From a virus: DNA of 64,000 bases. The stretch is taken from positions 1-64,000 of the IMG/VR virus record IMGVR_UViG_3300009159_000050; one strand, 5' to 3'. Shown in pieces: positions 45,769-55,017 of the stretch (position 1 is the first letter of the stretch; every line of letters begins with the position of its first letter). A model generated the notes under the pieces. It had not been told where the DNA came from. It was given only the letters and a program-made list of their open reading frames with translations, and searched no databases. A program made the position numbers and the translations under genes.

Positions 45769-47475
45769 TTAAGCTTTTACCTTCTTGGCAATCTTTGCAA
45801 CTACTGCTGCAAGTGATTTAATTTGTGCCTGAAGTCCAGCAATTAACTTAGTTACAGACTCTGAAAGTGCTGCAACTGCGTCTGATGCTGCTTGTGCTGC
45901 TGTTGTTGCAGCATCTGCTGCTTCTGCTGCTGCGAGAGCTGCATCTGTTGCTGCATTGGCTGCATCAACCGCTTCTTTTGCTGCGTCTGATGCTGCTTTC
46001 TGAGCAGAATCTTCAACAAGTACCTCTGCAGAAACTACAACTTGACCTGCTACTGGAAGAGATGATCCACCAGTTGCTGTGACCTTAATTGTATTTTGTA
46101 CAAGTGGCATAAAGACCTTGTAGGTCTTAACTGTTGCTGTATCTGTTGTTACAGAAGTCGCTGTTAGTACATCAGATGCTGATCCAAATGCATAGTTAGA
46201 AACAATTCCACCTGTAGCAAATAGATTAGAGTGTGTCTTACCAGACAATGGAAGACCTGCTGCATCTAGAACTTGAACTGTAATAATTGCTGCTTCTCCT
46301 GGAAGGTACTGAGCCTTATCAAAAGACAACTTAACAGTTGCTGCTGCACCCTCTACACGAGTTGCAACTGGTGCAGATGATACTGCCCCTGACTTAACAG
46401 TTACAGCAACTCCGCCTGTCTTAACTCCTGTAAGAGTAAACATTGCTTCACCATTTACGATTGTTGCTGCAGTTCCTGAATCGGATACCACTGAAACATC
46501 GCTTGAGAAAGCATTAAGTGTTCCTGCTCCAACTGTTACTCCAGCAGCATCATATGCTATTGCCTTAATTGTTGAAACATTTGATCCCACTGGGATAACA
46601 GGCTTAACTGTTGTTGCTACGATAGATGCGATATCTCCGTAGAATGTTACCTTCTCAGTTGCAAGAACTACACCTGTAAGTGTTGTAAGAGTAATTGTTG
46701 ATACTCCTGCTGTACCGTCAGCAAATACACCAATATGGTTTCCTGAAGCAATTACCAATGAGCGACCTTGTGCTGAAATTGATGTTGCGTTTGATCCGCC
46801 ACCAATCATTCCTGAACCTGAAACTGTTGCAAGAATTGACTCAGTTGCTGATCCCCCTGCTGCATTCTTAGGTGTAACAACAATTACTGCTGCTGCATCT
46901 GCTGAAGTAGCCTTTGGAGCATAAACTGTAGCATCTGCGGTTGCAGTTGTTACTTCACCAGCATTAAGGATAGATGTCGTAGTTGAAGCAGATGGAGTTA
47001 GATCCGCTGCCTTAACTGTTACTGTCCACGAAACTGATGGCCCATTGATTGGGCTTGTTGTTAGAATCTTTGCATCATATGTGCCTGCAACCGTTGGTGC
47101 ATTCAAAGTTACCAAGAACTTTGCTGTTACATATGTTGGTGTGTTAACTGTTGAGTTAACGTTTGCTGAAACATTATTTCCTGCAATAACTACTGAGGAT
47201 GTTGATGTTTCTAGAAGTGATAAGGTTGCAGACTTTGCTGCCCCTGTTGGCTGAGAAAACATAGCAGAGATAATTGTTGCTGTATCTGCTGATGTTTCTG
47301 AAATAAACGACAATGTTACTACTGCTGTGGCAGACTCACCAGTTGTCACAGCATCTGTTGCTGAGTCAATCGTTAGAGTTGGTGCGTTTACAGCAGCACT
47401 TGTCGGAAGTGCTGATAGTACGCCAAAAGACATTGCTGCAGCTAGTCCTAAAGCGATTTTCTTAAATGAATTCAC
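45769..47475 (-). CDS. S-layer-like secreted surface protein, 568 aa
   Basis: Signal peptide 1-27 (KKIALGLAAAMSFGVLSALP). The body is beta-rich, Ala/Ser/Thr/Val-dominated, with Ig-like repeats. The C-terminus is an Ala-rich helix (about 495-568) of DAA/ADAA repeats ending in a Lys-rich helix. This composition and layout resemble secreted surface-layer proteins of freshwater acI-type Actinobacteria. It is followed by a strong terminator, as for a highly expressed gene. No SLH or anchor motif is visible. Confidence 0.6.
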   Translation of the reverse strand: MNSFKKIALGLAAAMSFGVLSALPTSAAVNAPTLTIDSATDAVTTGESATAVVTLSFISETSADTATIISAMFSQPTGAAKSATLSLLETSTSSVVIAGNNVSANVNSTVNTPTYVTAKFLVTLNAPTVAGTYDAKILTTSPINGPSVSWTVTVKAADLTPSASTTTSILNAGEVTTATADATVYAPKATSADAAAVIVVTPKNAAGGSATESILATVSGSGMIGGGSNATSISAQGRSLVIASGNHIGVFADGTAGVSTITLTTLTGVVLATEKVTFYGDIASIVATTVKPVIPVGSNVSTIKAIAYDAAGVTVGAGTLNAFSSDVSVVSDSGTAATIVNGEAMFTLTGVKTGGVAVTVKSGAVSSAPVATRVEGAAATVKLSFDKAQYLPGEAAIITVQVLDAAGLPLSGKTHSNLFATGGIVSNYAFGSASDVLTATSVTTDTATVKTYKVFMPLVQNTIKVTATGGSSLPVAGQVVVSAEVLVEDSAQKAASDAAKEAVDAANAATDAALAAAEAADAATTAAQAASDAVAALSESVTKLIAGLQAQIKSLAAVVAKIAKKVKA

Positions 47476-47488
47476 TTACTTCTCCTTA

Positions 47489-49270
47489 TTATATTAGTTT
47501 TAAATTGTCAAGAAAATCCTTGACATCTTCAGGCATTTGCCTGTCTTCCAATTCTACCATAGCTCTTTGTTGTCTTGCAAGTTTATCACTTGTTCCCCAG
47601 GTATGGATCTCTATTTCAATATCTATATCCTTTGGGGTGTGAGAGATGGCACCAAAAACAGCACCACAAACAGCATCTGCCAAGTCTTTGGATTTCTTTC
47701 TAGGGTGATCAACACGATTGCCCTTCATAATCTTCAACTCTGACATTTCTTCCAAGAGTAATGGAATCATTGGCATAGCAACACGCTCTTCATAGATCAT
47801 CATTGCTAAATCTTCGTAGTGTTTTTTTGCAACAGAAACAGTATCAGTTCTTATTCCTACTGCTTTAAGCTCTTGCTGAATATCAAATGATTGCCAACGG
47901 TCAAAAGAAACCATTCCTATATTAAACCCTTGTCTTCTAAGGTTTTGAATCCACTGCTTAACCTGAGATAGATCAACTGGTCCTTCTGATCTTGGTTCCC
48001 ACCATGCTACTGCATCTACTATTACGATAGGTGCTACCTGTTCATAGTCTTTAATTACCTGGATATTTACCCACTTATCTACGTGAGCAATTGCTACCGC
48101 ACACTTATCGTGCTTTTGTGCAAGGTCAGCATGAACATAATAAATTTTATCTGGGTCTGGTTTAAAGTTTTCTGCAAACCTTCTAAAGCTATCAACTGGA
48201 TTTGTTAATGTCATACAGCTAATCAGTTTATCTTTTTGTTTAAAAAAGGCATCGGAGGAATATGTTGGTGTGCAAAGAAAACGCATCATTGCATCTCCTA
48301 GGTCTGTTAAGAATGCAATCTTGAAGTCATCAATTTTACGTGTAGGATTTACATCCCAGGTTGGACGCTTTAGTGCAAATATCTTAGGAATTTTATATGA
48401 AAGGATATTATCTTCATCCCATGATATTTCAAAATTGTTGTCTGGATTATCATGTGGTAGATCTTCATTAATAATAAATTTGTGTGTTTTTTCTATTACC
48501 TCTTTGTCGGCGATTACTGAATCATACCGTTGAGAAATAAAGTCACCTGGATAACGAGGGAATGAAAGAAGAACAACCTTCCCAAGATCAGGGAAACGAG
48601 AATCTACAGTACCACGAAAAGCTTTATAGATATTATCAGCAGTCTTACCCTGTTCATTTCCTGTTGCTACCTCTGATGCAAAACCAGAAATTTCATCAAG
48701 AACAGCCATGAACAGGTTCAAACCTTCATGTGACTCACGCTCAGAGTGACCAGAATAAACAGTGATTGATTTATCAAACTCAATTGAGTCTGCTTTTGGA
48801 TTATACTTTCCTGCAAACCACGGTGATCTTTCAATCTTTGATTTAAAACCTTTAAAGAAAACATTTTTTGCCTGTTGAGCATTGACTGCAACGTTAATAA
48901 TATCAATGGCATCTCCTGCAGGCTTTCCATAATAGATTGCAGGATCTTTAAGACATAACATTTTATATACTACATATGCACACGATACTGTTGATACGAA
49001 GTCTTTTCCAGATCCCTTGCCAAGTTGCAGGATAAGCTCATTCTTTGTATATTTTTTATAGTACTCTTCCCCTGCGTCACCCATTATATCAATAACATCT
49101 TCTTTACGATAAATCTGGCTCATGGCTTCTACAATTGTATATTGAATATCAGATAAAGGTGGTTGCCCAAGATAGTCTGGAGACTCAACAAATGTCTTTG
49201 CATCAACAGGCTTCTCAACAAAATGATTTTCTTTTAAAACTTCCAAGAAATCATTGAACGTCGTGGACAA
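47489..49270 (-). CDS. terL: Terminase large subunit, 593 aa
   Basis: ATPase domain: LQLGKGSGKDF (about 81-91) Walker A-like and LFMAVLDEIS (about 186-195) Walker B, with FPRYPGDF coupling-type motif later. RNase H-like nuclease domain: YYVHADLAQKHDKCAVAIAH (about 378-397) and C-terminal KDLADAVCGA. Packages DNA at the portal. Confidence 0.9.
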   Translation of the reverse strand: MSTTFNDFLEVLKENHFVEKPVDAKTFVESPDYLGQPPLSDIQYTIVEAMSQIYRKEDVIDIMGDAGEEYYKKYTKNELILQLGKGSGKDFVSTVSCAYVVYKMLCLKDPAIYYGKPAGDAIDIINVAVNAQQAKNVFFKGFKSKIERSPWFAGKYNPKADSIEFDKSITVYSGHSERESHEGLNLFMAVLDEISGFASEVATGNEQGKTADNIYKAFRGTVDSRFPDLGKVVLLSFPRYPGDFISQRYDSVIADKEVIEKTHKFIINEDLPHDNPDNNFEISWDEDNILSYKIPKIFALKRPTWDVNPTRKIDDFKIAFLTDLGDAMMRFLCTPTYSSDAFFKQKDKLISCMTLTNPVDSFRRFAENFKPDPDKIYYVHADLAQKHDKCAVAIAHVDKWVNIQVIKDYEQVAPIVIVDAVAWWEPRSEGPVDLSQVKQWIQNLRRQGFNIGMVSFDRWQSFDIQQELKAVGIRTDTVSVAKKHYEDLAMMIYEERVAMPMIPLLLEEMSELKIMKGNRVDHPRKKSKDLADAVCGAVFGAISHTPKDIDIEIEIHTWGTSDKLARQQRAMVELEDRQMPEDVKDFLDNLKLI

Positions 49271-49787
49271 CTGTAATCACTTCTCCTTCTCTTGCAATAG
49301 AAGATAGTCTTTGCATAATAAGATCTCTGATATCTGGGTGCTCTGATGCAATATCCCTAAGTATTCCAACAAGAACTTCTTGTCTACGCTCAATCTCAAC
49401 CATCTCTTCTGCAAGCTCTTTGTTTTCAAGAAGGCCAGCCTTTTGTAGCATGTCAATGCGCTTAGACTCTATATCCATAACAAGTTTAATAGCAGCAGTC
49501 TTTGCGCTAAGGTTATTAACCATTGAAGCTTCGTCAATAACTTCATAAGCTTTTGATATAAGCTTGCTATAATGTGTGTCAGCCCCAACGAGTGCTTCTT
49601 TTGCACGAGAACGAATGGCAGCATTATCAGATGCCATTGTTTTCCACTCATTAATAAGTGAAACAACACGTGTGCGTGGAATATCTAATTCTTTTGAAAT
49701 TACTGTTGGGTCATTACCCTTTAGGTATTCACCAACAACATTGTTTATTTGATCAAGATGCTTTATTAAATCTTCTTCAGTTGACAT
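49251..49787 (-). CDS. Terminase small subunit-like protein, 178 aa
   Basis: N-terminal HTH (PTVISKELDIPRTRVVSLI) and a long helical part, directly before TerL with 20-base overlap. Size, position and HTH fit a small terminase subunit recognising the packaging site. Confidence 0.7.
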   Translation of the reverse strand: MSTEEDLIKHLDQINNVVGEYLKGNDPTVISKELDIPRTRVVSLINEWKTMASDNAAIRSRAKEALVGADTHYSKLISKAYEVIDEASMVNNLSAKTAAIKLVMDIESKRIDMLQKAGLLENKELAEEMVEIERRQEVLVGILRDIASEHPDIRDLIMQRLSSIAREGEVITVVHDVQ

Positions 49788-50022
49788 TGTACTTGCCCTC
49801 TAGTCTATTTATTTCATCTTTAATATAAAATATTGCCTTTTCAAGATCCTGAATAGTTTTGGATTCATCTTTGATTCCAGCTCTCCATAAATATTTAAAT
49901 GCATTTCCAATGTTAAAATTTCTATGCCTAGTTATCTGAATGCATTCAACTCCAGAAGGATCAGAGATGTAGTGATGAGGATGATTAACCTGGTCAACGG
50001 TTATATTAAGTTTGTTACTCAT
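49777..50022 (-). CDS. DUF3310 protein, 81 aa
   Basis: VNHPHHYISDPSGVECI and FNIGNAFKYLWRAGIKDE, DLEKAIFYIKDEI match DUF3310, a phage helical family whose signature is NAxKYxxRxGxK. Function unknown. Confidence 0.85.
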   Translation of the reverse strand: MSNKLNITVDQVNHPHHYISDPSGVECIQITRHRNFNIGNAFKYLWRAGIKDESKTIQDLEKAIFYIKDEINRLEGKYNVN

Positions 50023-50185
50023 TTATTGTTGCCACAGACAATCTTTTTAAACATCTTACACAATCTGTGTATGCTTTACGTGTGTATGGACATGAAGCAG
50101 TATATGTATTTATATGTTTGCAAAAAAATTGTTTAATAATTGAGTATGTGATATATACAAAACTATTAAAAATCTTCATCATCAT
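50015..50185 (-). CDS. Cys-rich protein with zinc-ribbon motif, 56 aa
   Basis: Begins ATG-ATG-ATG inside the end of 50166-50291 in another frame and ends inside the next ATG. FCKH, SCPYTRKAYTDCVRC provide a four-Cys metal site seen in many phage proteins. It fills what otherwise appears as a 140-base gap. Confidence 0.5.
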   Translation of the reverse strand: MMMKIFNSFVYITYSIIKQFFCKHINTYTASCPYTRKAYTDCVRCLKRLSVATINE

Positions 50186-50291
50186 CCCAATCAAATACTT
50201 CTGGCATTCCTCTTAAAGCTGAAACGACATATGTAATGCCCACGGCTCCAGCAATGCCTATTCCTAGCATTATCTTTTGTAACTTGCTCAT
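50166..50291 (-). CDS. Small membrane protein, 41 aa
   Basis: Start at the ATG 50291, after an AAAAAG stretch. One span (IMLGIGIAGAVGITYVVSAL) then an acidic tail (DWDDDEDF). Overlaps 50288-50443 by four bases. Confidence 0.5.
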   Translation of the reverse strand: MSKLQKIMLGIGIAGAVGITYVVSALRGMPEVFDWDDDEDF

Positions 50292-50443
50292 CTTTTTGAC
50301 TTCCTTAATCCGAATTTTGCAAGGTAAACATAGATTGTCTCTACGCTTGCCCCACATTCTTTTGCAATTTCTTCTGGGGACTTCTTATCCATAAGATACC
50401 TCTTACGCATAAAAACCTCTGATGTATACAGTTTAGCAGACAT
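50288..50443 (-). CDS. HTH DNA-binding protein, 51 aa
   Basis: FMRKRYLMDKKSPEEIAKECGASVETIYVYLAKFGL is a helix-turn-helix of RNA-polymerase-sigma-like or transposase-type (SPEEIAKECGAS turn). Start at ATG 50443. Probably a small regulator. Confidence 0.6.
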   Translation of the reverse strand: MSAKLYTSEVFMRKRYLMDKKSPEEIAKECGASVETIYVYLAKFGLRKSKR

Positions 50444-50447
50444 AGGA

Positions 50448-51092
50448 CTATTTGTCAATCCCTGACTCAAAAATATCATAGTTGTAAGCATTTGAGTCTT
50501 CTAGTATCCACTTGTCATAACTTTCAACATCCCATTTATTTGTATTAATTAGCCTATTTATTACTAGATCTTTTTTAGTAACAAATGATGGCTCTTTAAT
50601 TCTTACCCTGTTGTTTGGCTGTACCGCAAAATTTCCATCATCTCTTTGTATTACATGTCCACATTTATGTTGTCCTGGATTTTCAGAATACCCATCATCC
50701 AAAATATTAGTTTCTGGGCTATGCCAATCTAAAGTAAATAGATAAGTTCCAGGAACATTAGTTTTATTTCTATCAATATAAGACATTCTCATATTGCTTA
50801 ATGCCTGAAACTTTGTAACAGAAACGTGTGAACTAAAAGAATTCCATAAAACAAGATTATGTATTGGCTCTTCTGGAACTCCTGGCTTAGTGCAGAATGC
50901 ATTAATTGGCATTCTCCACCAAATTCCACCATCTTCCATCATAAAATGAAACAGTGGGCTTCTTGCCTTAATACTTGAAACTCCAAAAATTACACATGGA
51001 AAATACTGATCATGACTGTCTATCTGATCTCTTAAAAAGTTACCACGCACATAGCACTCAATTGGTGGGATATTTGCATTTAACTCTGGCAT
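50448..51092 (-). CDS. Hypothetical phage protein, 214 aa
   Basis: Start MPELNANIPPIECYVRGNFLRD and a His/Trp-rich central part are strongly patterned but not matched to a family. It lies between the HTH gene and the RuvC pair in a packed minus operon. Similar N-termini occur in unannotated phage proteins, so it is likely conserved. Confidence 0.5.
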   Translation of the reverse strand: MPELNANIPPIECYVRGNFLRDQIDSHDQYFPCVIFGVSSIKARSPLFHFMMEDGGIWWRMPINAFCTKPGVPEEPIHNLVLWNSFSSHVSVTKFQALSNMRMSYIDRNKTNVPGTYLFTLDWHSPETNILDDGYSENPGQHKCGHVIQRDDGNFAVQPNNRVRIKEPSFVTKKDLVINRLINTNKWDVESYDKWILEDSNAYNYDIFESGIDK

Positions 51093-51277
51093 TATATGTT
51101 CTCCTTATGTTCTTTAATTATTGGTTCAAGTCTATCCCAGTGACCCTTTGGACTACCTTGGTAAATTTGACCAGTTTCTCTATCTAAAAGCATCCATTTT
51201 GTGGGAGCAAGAGTCCTGACGGTTAAGATAACGTCCTGCTCTTCTTCCTTAAATATAAAAGGATCTCTCTCCATCAT
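51092..51277 (-). CDS. Hypothetical beta-rich protein, 61 aa
   Basis: ATGA overlap with the RuvC stop decides the start at 51277. WMLLDRETGQIYQGSPKGHW is the core. Function unknown. Confidence 0.55.
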   Translation of the reverse strand: MMERDPFIFKEEEQDVILTVRTLAPTKWMLLDRETGQIYQGSPKGHWDRLEPIIKEHKENI

Positions 51278-51873
51278 GCCGTACCTATAGCCTTTCCCCA
51301 ATTCTTTAATGCCCAATGCCCAATACCAATTGCATCTGCAACGTCATTGTCTGTTATATTTTTATCATATTGCAAGTTAATGAATCTAATAGTCTTTTGC
51401 TTTCTAATTTCTCTTTCATTTGCTTTGTGCCAAGCTTCTGATTTCCCTGCATTTTTTGATCTTATAAAAAACTTTTCATCTTTAGTTAACTTTCCATTGC
51501 CTATAAATATTTGCCAAGTAATTGGGGCCACTGTGCCTATAACTTTTGTACCAGTTAAACCAGCAGCACCTAGCAGTGCCCCCTGAACAAGTGCTAGATC
51601 GGCAGCCACTTTTGGGGAATTCATAAATACTGTGTGCTCAATAACAATAGCCTCAAACCCACCATAGTGATCAAAGAAGGCCTTTGTTTTTTTACAGGCA
51701 TCCATTACCTTTTCATATGTATTTTTTCCTTCAAAGTTTATTTTTCCTGCTGCACTCAGTGTTTTTTCTTGAGTGTCAAATAAAGCAAAGGCAAAACTAT
51801 TTGTACTAGCATCAATAGCGCATATAGTTTTTGGCATTGATTCAATACCCCACTTATTCTTGCTCATACTCAA
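51274..51873 (-). CDS. ruvC: RuvC-like Holliday-junction resolvase, 199 aa
   Basis: RNase H-fold acidic residues: Asp21 in CAIDAST, Glu79 in IVIEHTVF and the C-terminal DNDVADAIGIGHW. The real start could be the Met at residue 13. It cleaves four-way junctions formed during recombination and packaging; close to RecA and the resolvase-like 53244 gene. Confidence 0.85.
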   Translation of the reverse strand: MSMSKNKWGIESMPKTICAIDASTNSFAFALFDTQEKTLSAAGKINFEGKNTYEKVMDACKKTKAFFDHYGGFEAIVIEHTVFMNSPKVAADLALVQGALLGAAGLTGTKVIGTVAPITWQIFIGNGKLTKDEKFFIRSKNAGKSEAWHKANEREIRKQKTIRFINLQYDKNITDNDVADAIGIGHWALKNWGKAIGTA

Positions 51874-52144
51874 TAAAACCTTTCAATTCTTTTAACATTT
51901 TGTTTACTGCTTTTTCACTTACGTTACAATTTGCACAAAATCCAGAGTCGTTATATATAGAAAGAGAAGTTCCGCATCCACCTAAGCATCTACGGTCCTT
52001 CCCCTTTCTTTTTTGTCTACGAGTTATTTGATATCTTTCCTGAATCTTATCTCTTGTAGCAAGGTCTCTGCACTCATGGCTACAGTAAATCTGATAACTG
52101 ACCTTTGGGCTAAACCTAATGTCACATCTGCTACAAAGCTTCAC
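51854..52144 (-). CDS. Double zinc-finger protein, 96 aa
   Basis: First site: CSRCDIRFSPKV...YCSHEC (resembling host-type zinc ribbons used in IS- or HNH-associated proteins). Second: CLGGCG...CANCN. The middle is highly basic (RRQKRKGKDRR). Likely nucleic-acid binding. Confidence 0.6.
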   Translation of the reverse strand: MKLCSRCDIRFSPKVSYQIYCSHECRDLATRDKIQERYQITRRQKRKGKDRRCLGGCGTSLSIYNDSGFCANCNVSEKAVNKMLKELKGFIEYEQE

Positions 52145-52916
52145 TCAGTTCCTCCAGAGATGCTATCTTAACAACACCTGCTCCTGCTTCGTCACATGCT
52201 TTTCTGATTGGACAGTTTTTACAAATCTTAGAGTTTGATCTATAGTTCTTTGTTGGAAGCTCTTTAACTTCCCAAGACTTACGAACAACTCTCATCCATT
52301 CAAAAGCTTCATCAATCCATTTGCGATAATGATCATTTACTTCTACTGGAATAACAAGAAGTTCATGGTTGTTTTTATTCTCATAAATAAGAACACCCTT
52401 AGCCTTCTTAAGAATCTTCATATAGATAAGTATCTGTACAACATGTCCCATCTTAGGCTTGCCTGTACGCTTGCGATATTCAAAAACTTCGTTGTTGGTT
52501 GTCTTTACTTCTACAACAACTTCTTCACCCTTCCAATTAATAAAGTTATCTACATAACCAAAAATAGGAGGATCATCATTAAAAATCTTAAACTCTGAGT
52601 CAATAGAAATTCCAGAGTTCTTAAATGCTTCCTCAATTCTTCCATGAGCCAGCGTTCCATTGCTCATGTTTGCAACAGCATATGGGTCAGCATTATCCTC
52701 AAATACTGCTCCTTCAAATGCAAGGTACCAATATCTTGGACATTCTCCATGACCATAGGCAATAGTAGAAGGACCAAAGGTTTTCTTCTGTGTATGCTTA
52801 GGCTCACGACCTACAAGATATCCTGCCTCAATTGCCTTTACAAGCTCTTTAGCATCAATTGCTGCTGGTGACTCAACTTCTTTTATCATGATTTGCTTTA
52901 GTAAATTTTTTGTCAT
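52131..52916 (-). CDS. Cas4/RecB-like PD-(D/E)xK exonuclease, 261 aa
   Basis: CPRYWYLAFEG near residue 55 (first Cys), GYVDNFINWKGEEVVVEVKT (catalytic D...E-x-K), QILIYMKIL (QxxxY-like) and C-terminal CKNCPIRKAC (three Cys) give a complete Cas4-like nuclease with iron-sulphur cluster. It is not part of a CRISPR system here. Likely DNA end processing. Confidence 0.85.
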   Translation of the reverse strand: MTKNLLKQIMIKEVESPAAIDAKELVKAIEAGYLVGREPKHTQKKTFGPSTIAYGHGECPRYWYLAFEGAVFEDNADPYAVANMSNGTLAHGRIEEAFKNSGISIDSEFKIFNDDPPIFGYVDNFINWKGEEVVVEVKTTNNEVFEYRKRTGKPKMGHVVQILIYMKILKKAKGVLIYENKNNHELLVIPVEVNDHYRKWIDEAFEWMRVVRKSWEVKELPTKNYRSNSKICKNCPIRKACDEAGAGVVKIASLEELSEAL

Positions 52917-52948
52917 GTTATCTCTTTTCTTTATATAAGTATAGCATG

Positions 52949-53251
52949 TTAGCGCATGATATATTTGAGTGCTGAGACTAAATTGTTTATTGATTCTGCT
53001 GCCGTGTAATATATATTCTTCTTTGCCCTGTCATTTTTATCAACATTTGCCATCCAGGTAGCCTTGAACGCCATCTTTGCAGCAATTGCTTGCAGCCTTA
53101 CAATCTCAATACTAGCTACTTGTGCTGGAATGTCTGGCTTAATAATTACCTTGGCTATAAAAGTCAAAGCCTGGGTTAGCTCTTCATCTTGCATATAGTC
53201 TGCTATTTCAGATAAACCATTTACCATATCTAGTGTTGTTTGTTCACTCAT
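52949..53251 (-). CDS. Hypothetical helical protein, 100 aa
   Basis: All-helical with a hydrophobic core (EELTQALTFIAKVII). Overlaps the next gene by 8 bases. Function unknown. Confidence 0.5.
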   Translation of the reverse strand: MSEQTTLDMVNGLSEIADYMQDEELTQALTFIAKVIIKPDIPAQVASIEIVRLQAIAAKMAFKATWMANVDKNDRAKKNIYYTAAESINNLVSALKYIMR

Positions 53252-53534
53252 CTTCTTCTCCTATTAGTTGTTCCATTATTTCAAATTCAGTTATCATTAA
53301 TCGTACCTTTGAATTTCCGTCACCAAGGACTAGAAGTATGGCAGGATCATTTCCGTTTCTAATAGCATCTGTTACTGCTTTTGCCCAAACATCTTTATTT
53401 AAAGTAAAAGACTTTGAGCACTCCTTAAAATCTACTGTAAAGTTTTCCCAAGTAGCATCACCCTTATGAGTATTGCGTCCAGAATTTTTATGCTGCTTGG
53501 CACCAATTCTTTTGCTTTCAGATCTTTCGCTCAT
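53244..53534 (-). CDS. Endonuclease/resolvase-like PD-(D/E)xK protein, 96 aa
   Basis: SKRIGAKQHKNSGRNTHKGDATWENFTVDFKEC contains a basic loop, the Asp of KGD and the D-x-K-type motif, like phage Holliday-junction resolvases of the restriction-fold type. NGNDPAILLVLG follows. Quoted parts are NSGRNTHKGD and FTVDFKEC. Confidence 0.6.
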   Translation of the reverse strand: MSERSESKRIGAKQHKNSGRNTHKGDATWENFTVDFKECSKSFTLNKDVWAKAVTDAIRNGNDPAILLVLGDGNSKVRLMITEFEIMEQLIGEEDE

Positions 53535-53694
53535 AGTCTTTCCTTGTTATTATAAGTGGCACCCTTGATATATGTTTTTGATTACACATCCATGTTACAT
53601 CTGCACTCTCTAGCCATAGCCTTAGAGAGCTGACCTCTTCATTACATTTTTGACAAGCAAACTTTCCTGGAAAAATCTTAAACTTTTCAGACAT
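53518..53694 (-). CDS. Zinc-binding protein, 58 aa
   Basis: ATG overlaps the RecA stop. ACQKCNEE and WMCNQKHIS give a C-C-C-H site. Ends inside the 53244 gene. Confidence 0.55.
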   Translation of the reverse strand: MSEKFKIFPGKFACQKCNEEVSSLRLWLESADVTWMCNQKHISRVPLIITRKDYERKI

Positions 53695-54700
53695 TTAGTA
53701 TTTTAGTCTTAATAGAGTCTTGTAGATCTAAATCTTCTCTAACTCTATTAACAAAACCTTCCCTGCCTTGAACCTTTGTGCCATCAGGTAGTACATACCA
53801 TGCACCTGTGCGTTCAACAATACCCATCATTTCAGCCGTATCAACAAGGTCGCCAATGCTATCAATACCCACATTATCTCCCCTGAAATAAAAGTCGTAC
53901 TCGCCAGACTGAAAGCCAGGAGAAGTCTTAGAGAATTGGAGTTCCCAACGAATTTTGCGACCAATTTTTTCTTCAATAAGTTTATCTCCAACATGAATCT
54001 TGCCTTTAATTGCTTGATTATCTGACTCTGACGAAAATAGTTTAATAACTGTTGAGGAATAAAACTTAGTAGCTTGACCACCAGTAGGCTGCTGGCTAGT
54101 ATACATAGCACTAATATTATTGCGAGACTGGCTAATAAGCACAAGCATAGTAGGCTTAACTTTATTATTAGCGTAGTTAAGCATCTTCCATGCATTGCTA
54201 AAGTCTCTAGATTCCGCTCCAATTTGCTTGGTATTCTCAAGTTGCTTAAGTTCATCTGAATCCTTTTCAAAATATATTGCTGGTAACAATGAAGTGATAG
54301 AGTCAATAACTATTATATCAACTCCAGCCTGCATTAGGTTAGTACCAACATCAACCATTTCATTTATTGTACGGCATTGTGAAACAATAAGCTTAGATGA
54401 ATCAACACCAAGGCTTTCTGCCCATTTCTTATCATATGACATTTCAGCATCAATCCATGCACAGACCTTTCCTTCCTTCTGTGCTAGACCTATCATTTGA
54501 AGGCATAGAGAGGACTTTGCAGATGACTTTGAGCCCCAGACCAGTACTTGTCTTCCATATGGCAACCCACCGTTAAGAGCACGGTTTAAACCGAAGCTAG
54601 GGGTTGCTGCATATTGTGTATCTGGAATAGTGTCTCCAGCCATGACGGTCTTTCTTAGCTTTGGGCTAAGTTGAGCTAATACTTCTTCTACTGTTATCAT
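53687..54700 (-). CDS. recA: RecA-like recombinase, 337 aa
   Basis: Walker A WGSKSSAKSS (about 55-64), VDIIVIDSITSLLP Walker B (about 127-140) and QSRNNISAMYTSQQPTGG loop L1/L2-like region follow. Intermediate between bacterial RecA and phage UvsX. Promotes strand exchange for replication restart or recombination. Confidence 0.9.
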   Translation of the reverse strand: MITVEEVLAQLSPKLRKTVMAGDTIPDTQYAATPSFGLNRALNGGLPYGRQVLVWGSKSSAKSSLCLQMIGLAQKEGKVCAWIDAEMSYDKKWAESLGVDSSKLIVSQCRTINEMVDVGTNLMQAGVDIIVIDSITSLLPAIYFEKDSDELKQLENTKQIGAESRDFSNAWKMLNYANNKVKPTMLVLISQSRNNISAMYTSQQPTGGQATKFYSSTVIKLFSSESDNQAIKGKIHVGDKLIEEKIGRKIRWELQFSKTSPGFQSGEYDFYFRGDNVGIDSIGDLVDTAEMMGIVERTGAWYVLPDGTKVQGREGFVNRVREDLDLQDSIKTKILNV

Positions 54701-55017
54701 TAAAATCGTACCCCGTGTTTTTCTGGTCTAGTTTTATTAAAGTTAGTCTTTTCTTCCATTGCATAATCTAGTGATATCTTAGTATACCCTGCTTCAACCA
54801 TTCCTGCATAGAGATCTAGTGTACGAATTAAAATATCTGCTACTTCTTTAGCAATTTCTTCTTCGCCCTTATCCTTACGCACAGCTTCCATAACCTCAGT
54901 TACTTCAGACACAATCATCATGCACTGCTTAGCAATAAAAATATCATCAATATCTTCAGGCCAAAAACCTTTTTTTACTGCTGCTTCATGTAAAGCAATT
55001 GCTAAATCATCAAACAC
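54700..55017 (-). CDS. MazG-like nucleotide pyrophosphohydrolase, 105 aa
   Basis: VSEVTEVMEAVRKDKGEEEIAKEVADILIRTLD holds the E-x-x-E...E-x-x-D metal site of all-alpha NTP pyrophosphatases (quoted as SEVTEVMEA and EVADILIR). May tune nucleotide or (p)ppGpp pools. One-base overlap with RecA. Confidence 0.82.
   Translation of the reverse strand: MFDDLAIALHEAAVKKGFWPEDIDDIFIAKQCMMIVSEVTEVMEAVRKDKGEEEIAKEVADILIRTLDLYAGMVEAGYTKISLDYAMEEKTNFNKTRPEKHGVRF

Noticed and set aside
52131-52916. Cas4-like nuclease as evidence of a CRISPR system
   Set aside because: No repeats or other cas genes; stand-alone Cas4-like nucleases are common in phages.
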